Part shown: positions 28,304 through 33,135 of the stretch, in pieces | How the letters are laid out: every line of letters begins with the position of its first letter | How positions within the stretch are numbered: position 1 is the stretch's first letter | DNA from: a virus | Direction: 5' to 3' (one strand) | DNA: 33,135 bases | IMG/VR virus record: IMGVR_UViG_3300032213_001197 | Coordinates: 1-33,135 of that record | Notes under the pieces: generated by a model | Database searches by the model: none | Seen by the model: the letters and a program-made list of their open reading frames with translations, nothing else | What the model was told of the DNA's origin: nothing | Translations under genes and position numbers: made by a program

Positions 28304-28557
28304 GGTCTCCTGCACTTGCAGCATTTCCTCCTGCACTAAATCTATAAACAATTTAGGCACGCCGTTGTCAAGTTCCTGGCCACCGTATCATGCCGCCAAC
28401 TACCAACAACTTATGCACCATCACCCGTGCCGCCACGAAGATTTTTACTTTTTGCTAATTAGCACAGTTACCTGGCCGCCGTCACACTTCACAACAACTT
28501 GCCGTTCTCTACACCCGTGCCGTCAACCTCCCTTGCGCTCGCCGAAGTTTTGGACAA
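28304..28557. other. Non-coding spacer with two tandem modular units
   Basis: Modules CCTGGCCRCCGT, CAACAACTT and CACCCGTGCCG occur in this order from about 28374 and again from about 28470, about 100 bp apart. The dispersed motif (28442-28457) lies between the two units. A further ATAAACAATTT is at 28340. No gene with start signals is supported on either strand. Confidence 0.55.
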
Positions 28558-28589
28558 ACAAAAAACGACTTGCCATAAGGCAAGCCGTT
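28558..28589 (-). terminator. Terminator after the 134-aa gene
   Basis: On the - strand AACGGCTTGCC-TTAT-GGCAAGTCGTT (one G:U pair) is followed by TTTTTG. Confidence 0.84.
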
Positions 28590-28608
28590 CTTCGTATCTT
28601 AGAAAGGA

Positions 28609-29013
28609 TTATGCGGTTTCTTCAAGCCGTGTTCTGGTTTTCCAACCATCACCTGAAATGTGTATTCGGAACACATCTTCAAAGGCTTTCGCTACCTCAT
28701 TAGAGATGTCGGTATATGTTTCATCACTCTCTCTAAAGAGTGAACCCGCTTTAGGGATTGACGGAATATCCGAGTCCTCCGTGTAATCACCTAAAACTAA
28801 AACTCTGTCGCCTTTCCAGCGACCCGAGATTGCGGTTGCGGGGAAATCCCCACCACCTCGCGCCGGACTTGTCATCATCAAGATATACATAGCATCTGCC
28901 AATGTTCCCTCGAAGTTGCCCGTGTGCTCATACTGCTTGAGCCCTAGACCCAAGCCGTGTGGTTCGACTTTTTCTTTCTTATCAACATTTACTAAAATGT
29001 GATATTGCCCCAT
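28609..29013 (-). CDS. Conserved phage/actinobacterial protein, 134 aa
   Basis: MGQYHILVNVDKKEKVEPHG, GLGLKQYE, RGGGDFPA and GRWKGDRVLVLGDYTE resemble an uncharacterised family (MGQYx...VN...RGGGD...GRW..D...GDY) that I recall from actinobacteria and their phages. No catalytic assignment is known to me. AAAGGGC precedes ATG 29013. It has its own promoter and terminator. Confidence 0.76.
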   Translation of the reverse strand: MGQYHILVNVDKKEKVEPHGLGLGLKQYEHTGNFEGTLADAMYILMMTSPARGGGDFPATAISGRWKGDRVLVLGDYTEDSDIPSIPKAGSLFRESDETYTDISNEVAKAFEDVFRIHISGDGWKTRTRLEETA

Positions 29014-29043
29014 GTGGGTTGCCCTTTCTGTTAGGTTATGCGT

Positions 29044-29072
29044 ATTGTATAACTAAATTACTCGTTTGTCAA
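29044..29072 (-). promoter_or_regulatory. Promoter of the 134-aa gene
   Basis: On the - strand TTGACA (29072-29067), 17-bp spacer, TACAAT (29049-29044). The -35 is in the last codons of the upstream gene. Confidence 0.75.
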
Positions 29073-29312
29073 ATCTAATGATTCAGCGTGTTGGCTTACC
29101 GATTCTGAAATCATATTTGAGATGGCCTCATCATTAGAGTCCAGCCCCCCGTGTTCTTCCATCTCTTTGACTACCTTAGACCACGCCTCATCTGTAAGGG
29201 CGACCTCATCAGTTGGTTCATAGTCGAAAGTATCTTTATACCAAACCAAAGCAATAACTTCTTCATCAGGGTCATACTTCTGTAATTGGTTTACTAAATC
29301 CCTTGCTTTCAT
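29058..29312 (-). CDS. 84-aa protein (paralogue of the protein at 21812-22060)
   Basis: MKARDLVNQLQKYDPDEEVI is the shared N-terminal block, and the C-terminal helix (NDEAISNMISESVSQHAESL) is more acidic than in the paralogue. The ATG overlaps the preceding stop (ATGA). Function unknown. Confidence 0.75.
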   Translation of the reverse strand: MKARDLVNQLQKYDPDEEVIALVWYKDTFDYEPTDEVALTDEAWSKVVKEMEEHGGLDSNDEAISNMISESVSQHAESLDLTNE

Positions 29313-29599
29313 TTAGTCCACCCTTGTTCTATTAGACTTTCAAATCCAGCGTTAGGGTCTACGGGGTTTGTATTGACCGCCTGAATAAATCTAAGTCCGC
29401 AAGAGTCTTCATACCACTCTTGTAGGGTGGCAAACATTTCTTCAGGTGTTGCTTGCTCTTTTGTAATTAGCGGGTCGTATTCATAGCCTCGCATTAGTTC
29501 AACCTGCTCGTCGTCCATTAGGACATAAATCTTGTGGCAGGTATCCCACGCAATAGCCTTAGCATCAACTACTCGCTCTTTGACTAAATCGAAACTCAT
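29309..29599 (-). CDS. Hypothetical protein, 96 aa
   Basis: WDTCHKIYVLMDDEQVELMR, then WYEDSCGLRFIQAV looks like a conserved small phage family without known function; two Cys and a His are in the core. ATG 29599 overlaps the zinc-ribbon stop (TAATG). Confidence 0.72.
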   Translation of the reverse strand: MSFDLVKERVVDAKAIAWDTCHKIYVLMDDEQVELMRGYEYDPLITKEQATPEEMFATLQEWYEDSCGLRFIQAVNTNPVDPNAGFESLIEQGWTK

Positions 29600-29775
29600 T
29601 ACGCCACCACCAATCTTTGACCTAGGCCAAGGCCTAGTTGTCCGGTGGTATATGTGTTAAAACACATATCGCATAAATTGGCCCAAGGGCCCATTACTGT
29701 CTTTGCGTCATACAAGGCTGTATCACCGCAAGTATCGCATTTAGGTAAAGAAGTTACTTTGACTTCTTGATTCAT
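29599..29775 (-). CDS. 58-aa zinc-ribbon protein
   Basis: CDTCGDTALYDAKTVMGPWA then NLCDMC gives a Cys4 ribbon. A Gly/Leu-rich tail (TTGQLGLGLGQRL) follows. AAAGGAG precedes ATG 29775. It is the first gene of a three-gene coupled unit. Confidence 0.74.
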   Translation of the reverse strand: MNQEVKVTSLPKCDTCGDTALYDAKTVMGPWANLCDMCFNTYTTGQLGLGLGQRLVVA

Positions 29776-29804
29776 AGTTCATCTCCTTTCTAGAGATAAA
29801 CCGA

Positions 29805-29833
29805 ATACTACACCGACTAAATTTTTTTGTCAA
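29805..29833 (-). promoter_or_regulatory. Promoter of the 29.1-29.8 kb unit
   Basis: On the - strand TTGACA (29833-29828), 17-bp spacer, TAGTAT (29810-29805), then TCGGTTTA. The -35 is coded within VDKK at the end of the 40-aa gene. Confidence 0.76.
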
Positions 29834-29939
29834 CTCCTACAAGAAGTTTTTTCTTTTTCTTTTCTCGTCTGCTGTCGGAGGCTACTGCCATCGCAAATAC
29901 AAGTCGCCATAGCAATTTGTTCATAGTTGGTTTCTTCAT
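29817..29939 (-). CDS. Hypothetical basic peptide, 40 aa
   Basis: MKKPTMNKLLWRLVFAMAVA is followed by SDSRREKKKKKLLVGVDKKI. A short amphipathic or membrane-facing helix precedes a Lys-rich tail. The ATG overlaps the previous stop (ATGA). The 3' end doubles as the next -35, so part of the sequence may be kept for that reason. Confidence 0.58.
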   Translation of the reverse strand: MKKPTMNKLLWRLVFAMAVASDSRREKKKKKLLVGVDKKI

Positions 29940-30118
29940 GGGTGCTCTCGTCTTTCTCGTCGTTTGCGTCTTGCTGTTTTTACTTTTTGCACGAGTCTTA
30001 CGGTTGCGAATACTGGCGCTAAAAAGATTCGGTCCATCACCTCGGCCCTATATTCGTACTCGTCTACCGTGTCCTCTTGAAAGAGTTGGTCGTATGCTAG
30101 TTGTGTTCGTCTGCTCAT
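29936..30118 (-). CDS. 60-aa basic protein, predicted leaderless mRNA
   Basis: MSRRTQLAYDQLFQEDTVDE begins the protein, which ends in a strongly basic KTARRKRRERREHP. No ribosome-binding site precedes ATG 30118. A promoter places the transcription start on the ATG. The open frame continues upstream to GTG 30238 (100 codons), which would remove the leaderless logic and reads through the promoter, so the short form is preferred. The DNA includes an in-frame copy of the dispersed motif (29977-29990). Confidence 0.65.
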   Translation of the reverse strand: MSRRTQLAYDQLFQEDTVDEYEYRAEVMDRIFLAPVFATVRLVQKVKTARRKRRERREHP

Positions 30119-30125
30119 ACGGTTG

Positions 30126-30154
30126 ACTATAGACCCAGTTGCGTCTGGTGTCAA
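30126..30154 (-). promoter_or_regulatory. Promoter giving a leaderless mRNA
   Basis: On the - strand TTGACA (30154-30149), 17-bp spacer, TATAGT (30131-30126), 7 nt, then ATG 30118. Confidence 0.75.
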
Positions 30155-30271
30155 CACCAATACATTAATGTCAGCGGTTAACTTATTTATATATCCTATG
30201 CGCAGGCCGGCATTTTTTGAACATCGAATTTTATGCACGCGTTGTTTGCGGTTAAAATTGTTTGTAGTTGA

Positions 30272-30292
30272 CTTTGCGGCGGAGCCGCAAAG
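30272..30292 (-). promoter_or_regulatory. Perfect hairpin at a predicted transcript 5' end
   Basis: CTTTGCGGC-TCC-GCCGCAAAG on the - strand begins a few bases after the -10 of the promoter at 30296-30324. Confidence 0.55.
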
Positions 30293-30295
30293 CGG

Positions 30296-30324
30296 AGTCT
30301 AATGGTAGATTGCCGTCAAGTCAA
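30296..30324 (-). promoter_or_regulatory. Promoter of an unassigned leftward transcript
   Basis: On the - strand TTGACT (30324-30319), 17-bp spacer, TAGACT (30301-30296). Downstream there is only a hairpin, a 13-codon ORF and then the leaderless promoter of the 60-aa gene. Confidence 0.58.
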
Positions 30325-30430
30325 TTCGACACGCTCACCGTTCAGTGCAATCCCTGGCCGCTGTCGGTTACTGACAACTATAAATAACTTTCCAATGCTC
30401 ACGCCGGCATCCCAAGTTTTTTACTTTTTG

Positions 30431-30514
30431 CTAATGCGGTGGAGGAGGTGGCGGTTCTGGCGGAGGAGGGCCTCGCCTGGTAGCGACATCTAAACAACTT
30501 GCGGTTCTCACCAT
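30431..30514 (-). CDS. Possible 27-aa proline-rich peptide
   Basis: MVRTASCLDVATRRG is followed by PPPPEPPPPPPH and a TAG that is the first three bases of a dispersed motif, as in two confirmed genes at 18.4 and 19.0 kb. GGAG lies 6 nt before ATG 30514. Length and composition make chance occurrence possible. Confidence 0.35.
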   Translation of the reverse strand: MVRTASCLDVATRRGPPPPEPPPPPPH

Positions 30515-30530
30515 CTGGAACTCCAGCGGT

Positions 30531-30551
30531 TAATAACGCGACGCGTTATTA
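30531..30551. repeat. Perfect 10-bp inverted repeat
   Basis: TAATAACGCG-A-CGCGTTATTA lies about 20 bp upstream of the possible 27-aa gene. It could be a protein-binding palindrome; there is no U-tract. Confidence 0.55.
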
Positions 30552-31189
30552 GCGCAGGCCGTTATCAAATTTACCTATTGAAGACTTAAGGTACATTTTG
30601 AAATGTCACGGGTGACACGGGTGACGTTTCTGAAGACCTGGCAAACCGAGGTTGGTGCAACTATCAACAACTCACGGTTCTTCAGCAGCGAACGGTCTTC
30701 AGGCTGGCCGCCGTTACACATCCAAATAACTTCTACGGTTTTTGTCCCCCCCGTGGAGAGAAACTGTTTTTTACTTTTTGCTGTTCTTCGCGGTTTGCTG
30801 TTGAACTAGAAACAACTTCTTACCATCAGGGCTGAAGCCCGTTAGGCGCTCGCCGTCTTACGCATACTTAGTTAGGTGTAAGGGTGTACGGTTACTACCA
30901 TACAGTGACGTTCAACTGCAAGTGACTATGAACAACCGTTCACTACTGGTCAGTCGGTTCGACAGCGGTTGCTCCATAGGACATCACACCTTGTTCCTTT
31001 GTGGCAGCGCAATATGGGCAGCGGTTATACGCTCCTTGTTCCCACGCCGTTCCACACCAGAAGCAATCAGTTAGCACTGTTTCTAATTCCATTAGCGGTT
31101 ACTTCCTTTTCCTTTATATGGACAGGCCGGGGTTTTTACTTTTTACTACCGTTGGCACGCCGTTATTCGATTTGACAAATGTTAGTTTA

Positions 31190-31372
31190 TTAACTAGACT
31201 GTGCATCAGCACCGTCTAGTAAATAAACCTTTATGCTAGAAACAAGAGCGGTTGCTTCATTAGCGCGAGCCGTTGCTCGTATATGCGCTTGCCGGTCTGT
31301 GCAAAAGGTTATGTCCTCTACGCAGCGGTTAGCGTGCTCGGCTGCTGCGGTTAGTAAATTGTCTATAGTCAC
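31190..31372 (-). CDS. Hypothetical protein, 60 aa
   Basis: The start is GTG 31372, overlapping the terminase-like stop as GTGA. The protein (MTIDNLLTAAAEHANRCVED...) is helical with two Cys. It is co-translated with the putative small terminase; a partner role is inference. Confidence 0.65.
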   Translation of the reverse strand: MTIDNLLTAAAEHANRCVEDITFCTDRQAHIRATARANEATALVSSIKVYLLDGADAQSS

Positions 31373-32274
31373 TCTGGCCTGGCCGTTTCTTCGGTTTCAG
31401 TAGTTGAAAGTTCAACTAACGGTTCTGCATCAATAATGTTTGTATCTGGGGAGGCCGCTTGTATTTGTCCCAAGGCGGCGTTCCGTAACGCCTCAAGCCG
31501 TTGAGCAATAATCTCGTGCGGTTGTAGACCTATGTTCTCTACCTCCACCGTCAACTCCACCCCTCCACGCACGCCGGCGCGGTCAAGGATTTCTGTGGAG
31601 GCTTTCAGTCTTACTGGTTCTGATTGGGCATCCATCATAAGTTCTTCAAGAACCTCGACAGCGTAAGGTGCACTCTGAACAATTTTTGCACGTGCCCGTT
31701 CGATGTCCCCGCCTGGCTTCCGTGAATACTTCAGATGGTAGCGACAAGCACCGTCATCCTTCAGACGCCCGCTTGTCCACATTAGACAACGGATACCGTC
31801 TGACTTGACAATCTTACATCTATGTGGTAGACCTTTCGGTTGACGCTTGGCGGAAACCTCGCCGTTCTCTTGTTCCTTGAGGTAAGCACGGGTTGAGGCG
31901 ATTACCCAAGGAGGGGTCATCTTGCAAGCCGTTGCATCAATTATCAAGTCCAGGCCGGTCAAGAAGTCTGAATTGTTATTAGTTGGGTCCGTTAGCAGCG
32001 GACGCCGTTCAGAGAAGTTAACAAGTCTGCGCTCGCGGAGTTGTTCTTTAGAGCGTGCCGATATAAGACCCGTTGAATGTCCGATTTGGTCGTAGACATA
32101 ATCCCAAGTAAGTCCTGCGTCTCTGAGGATTTGACGGTTCTCAAAAGTATCTTCGCAGACCCCACGGTCATACTCAACAATCCCGAACTCGGTTAGGTCG
32201 GGCCTAAGGTCAAGGGGAGTTGATATATCGGGGAGGCCGGCTTCTTCTGGCTCATCCATCTCTAATTCATTCAT
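31369..32274 (-). CDS. Putative terminase small subunit with Cys module, 301 aa
   Basis: The C-terminal third (RARAKIVQSAPYAVEVLEEL, MMDAQSEPVRLKASTEILDR, AGVRGG) resembles the helical part of phage small terminases and related packaging proteins. The middle HRCKIVKSDGIRCLMWTSGR, then CRYHLKY matches the RC...G..C...CRYH module fused to such proteins in actinophages. The N-terminus is acidic with a helical region. Small terminases bind the packaging site and recruit the large subunit. No large terminase is visible nearby, so the call stays tentative. ATG 32274 follows GCAAAAAGTAAAA. Confidence 0.6.
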   Translation of the reverse strand: MNELEMDEPEEAGLPDISTPLDLRPDLTEFGIVEYDRGVCEDTFENRQILRDAGLTWDYVYDQIGHSTGLISARSKEQLRERRLVNFSERRPLLTDPTNNNSDFLTGLDLIIDATACKMTPPWVIASTRAYLKEQENGEVSAKRQPKGLPHRCKIVKSDGIRCLMWTSGRLKDDGACRYHLKYSRKPGGDIERARAKIVQSAPYAVEVLEELMMDAQSEPVRLKASTEILDRAGVRGGVELTVEVENIGLQPHEIIAQRLEALRNAALGQIQAASPDTNIIDAEPLVELSTTETEETARPE

Positions 32275-32297
32275 TTTTACTTTTTGCTTTCCAAAAA

Positions 32298-32354
32298 GGT
32301 TTGCCCCCTGCAGATAATTATTTTATTATATTTTTTACTGCAGGGGGACAAACC
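32298..32354 (-). promoter_or_regulatory. Long hairpin with an all-AT loop
   Basis: GGTTTGTCCCCCTGCAG pairs with CTGCAGGGGGCAAACC (16 bp, one bulged T), leaving a 24-nt loop made only of A and T. It lies between the second holin-like gene and the terminase-like gene. It is too long-looped for a usual terminator. Confidence 0.62.
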
Positions 32355-32369
32355 AATTTTATTTAGGTC

Positions 32370-32660
32370 TTACTTTTTCTTAGCGGTCTTCTTCGGTGCT
32401 TTGGCGGCGGTCTCTAGTTTCTTAGATACCTCTTTCGCTGCGGCTTCTGCGACACGCCCGAATGCTGGGTCCTTCTTGTTTACGAATCGCAATGCGACTG
32501 GAACAAGGGAAGCCCATAGGGAGTTAGCAACCAACAACCACTCTGACTGACCGAAGTCCAGAGGACTTCCGATACCACTTGTTGACATAACAATAGTGAT
32601 AGCGCCGATAGCCTGCCCAAGCAAGTTCCGAACGTAGGACTCAATGAGTGCCTTATTCAT
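32370..32660 (-). CDS. Holin-like membrane protein, 96 aa
   Basis: Two hydrophobic stretches (about 11-29, NLLGQAIGAITIVMSTSGI, and 42-60, LLVANSLWASLVPVALRFV) precede a Lys/Ala-rich C-terminal tail (KKLETAAKAPKKTAKKK), the layout of small actinophage holin-type proteins. GGAAGAG precedes ATG 32660. It lies far from the lysozyme genes, so it may be a second holin or a membrane-anchored packaging accessory. Confidence 0.62.
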   Translation of the reverse strand: MNKALIESYVRNLLGQAIGAITIVMSTSGIGSPLDFGQSEWLLVANSLWASLVPVALRFVNKKDPAFGRVAEAAAKEVSKKLETAAKAPKKTAKKK

Positions 32661-32678
32661 CTTTTTCTCTCTTCCGCG

Positions 32679-32707
32679 TATCTATAATGGAAGGTGATAC
32701 GCTTCAA
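32679..32707 (-). promoter_or_regulatory. Possible promoter of the second holin-like gene
   Basis: On the - strand TTGAAG (32707-32702), 17-bp spacer, TAGATA (32684-32679). The inverted repeat CGTATC/GATACG (32677-32701) overlaps the -10. The rest of the 32708-32887 gap is AT-rich without a supported gene. Confidence 0.48.
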
Positions 32708-32887
32708 TAACAGACATTAGCAGATACAATGCCAAAAGTTTTTGTAAAAACGCTGAGAGATAGTTACCTTTTACTTAACAAGAAATAGTTTTAGGCGTGG
32801 AAATCAGCATAAAATAATTGATTATTCTATGATAGAAGTTGTTAAAAAAAGTTGTAGCAAAGTGCTTTTGGAATTACTTTTTGAGCC

Positions 32888-32998
32888 CTAAATATCGTCG
32901 TAGCAGATACCGCAGACCCACCAAGCGAAGACTTCAATAGCCTCTGACTCTGGCACAGGTTCCTCGCAACGGGAACATTTTATTGTATCTTCACTCAT
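32888..32998 (-). CDS. 36-aa zinc-ribbon microprotein
   Basis: CSRCEEPVPESEAIEVFAWW then VCGIC gives a CxxC...CxxC site in almost the whole protein. The ATG overlaps the stop of the upstream gene (ATGAGTGA). Confidence 0.66.
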   Translation of the reverse strand: MSEDTIKCSRCEEPVPESEAIEVFAWWVCGICYDDI

Positions 32999-33135
32999 CG
33001 GTTTTGCGTTCTACTTCAAACGGTCTTTTGAAATCTCTATAATCGTTTTCAGATAAAGGTTTGTGGTTTTCTTCTCTCAACATATCAATAACTCTTCGCA
33101 TACCAAGGGTGTAAAGGGTTTTGTCTTCTTCTCCC
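32991..33135 (-). CDS. C-terminal part of a hypothetical protein (starts beyond the right edge)
   Basis: The frame is open at the right edge and ends at TGA 32993-32991. The visible 47 residues (KTLYTLGMRRVIDMLREENH and following) are charged and helical. It is coupled to the zinc microprotein by overlap. Nothing more can be said from the fragment. Confidence 0.6.
   Translation of the reverse strand, partial: GEEDKTLYTLGMRRVIDMLREENHKPLSENDYRDFKRPFEVERKTDE

Larger units (their letters stand above)
30155..31189. other. Mostly non-coding 1-kb region rich in short repeats and hairpins
   Basis: No long gene with start signals is seen on either strand. The region holds dispersed-motif copies at 30417-30433, 30767-30783 and 31133-31148, A-type repeats (ATAAATAACTT 30380, AAACAACTT 30492, CAACAACTC 30666, AAATAACTT 30724, AAACAACTT 30811), and many CGGTT/CCGTT pentamers on the + strand. 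It also has two perfect hairpins (30272-30292, 30531-30551). It lies just downstream of the putative small terminase, so a packaging or replication site is possible. Confidence 0.55.

Noticed and set aside
28206-28786. Plus-strand frames through 28.2-28.8 kb
   Set aside because: They run antisense through a promoter, spacer repeats, a terminator and a real leftward gene. The Pro/His/Ser-rich sequence is typical of a shadow frame.
28330-31150. CRISPR array
   Set aside because: The repeats are short, irregularly spaced and degenerate, with no constant repeat-spacer period and no cas genes.
30302-31219. Plus-strand frames in the 30-31 kb spacer, several containing FYFLL
   Set aside because: The shared FYFLL is only the translation of the dispersed TTTTTACTTTTTGCT motif, not protein homology. 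No start signals.
32728-32787. Plus-strand 19-codon ORF (MPKVFVKTLRDSYLLLNKK)
   Set aside because: No promoter with a proper -35 and no ribosome-binding site. Antisense to the local transcription direction.

Overview
The window is a 33 kb stretch of a tailed-phage (or prophage) genome. The visible gene families (portal protein, DUF1360 membrane protein, DUF5824 and DUF6011 proteins, DUF3846, MoxR/VWA pair, lysozyme plus peptidoglycan-binding lysis genes) are those seen in phages of Actinobacteria. The DNA is clearly not GC-rich, and actinobacterial-type promoters and leaderless mRNAs are common, so a low-GC aquatic actinobacterium (Nanopelagicales-like) is my best guess for the host. That is inference. 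No integrase, tRNA, rRNA, CRISPR array or insertion sequence was recognised.

Layout. From 6.5 kb down to the left edge a leftward block of overlapping genes holds a double-HTH protein, three small proteins, the portal, a DUF5824/Cys protein and a long protein that runs off the window. A 600-bp AT-rich divergent region (6.5-7.1 kb) carries three copies of an 18-bp repeat and rightward promoters. From 7.1 to 10.5 kb lie the only rightward genes: three small cassettes, each with its own promoter and a conserved 5' hairpin, then a 408-aa conserved protein, a second double-HTH protein and a zinc-ribbon protein. At 10.5 kb they meet the leftward genes at a shared terminator.

Everything from 10.5 kb to the right edge is leftward. 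It begins with lysis genes (holin-like, peptidoglycan-binding protein, secreted lysozyme-like enzyme) and an eight-gene operon of tiny membrane, zinc and HTH proteins (12.8-14.6 kb). A long array of small accessory genes (14.6-30.1 kb) follows, many with a private sigma-A-like promoter (TTGACW, 16-18 bp, TANNNT). It includes a dual-specificity phosphatase, a proteasome-like Ntn hydrolase, a MoxR AAA+ ATPase with an HExxH/VWA partner, DUF3846, DUF6011 and Api92-like proteins, and many small CxxC proteins. A mostly non-coding 1.1 kb region (30.1-31.2 kb) rich in short repeats separates these from a putative small terminase and a second holin-like protein.

How it works together (inference): the right and centre look like host-takeover genes acting after translation (phosphatase, peptidase-like enzyme, AAA+/VWA remodelling pair) and on nucleic acids (HTH and zinc-ribbon proteins). 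The left end is virion assembly, and 10.5-14.6 kb is lysis and membrane functions. The most unusual feature is a 16-bp motif, TAGCAAAAAGTAAAAA, repeated over a dozen times. It is almost always oriented with transcription and lies at start codons, at stop codons and in non-coding spacers, in the manner of a stoperator or a shared leader element.
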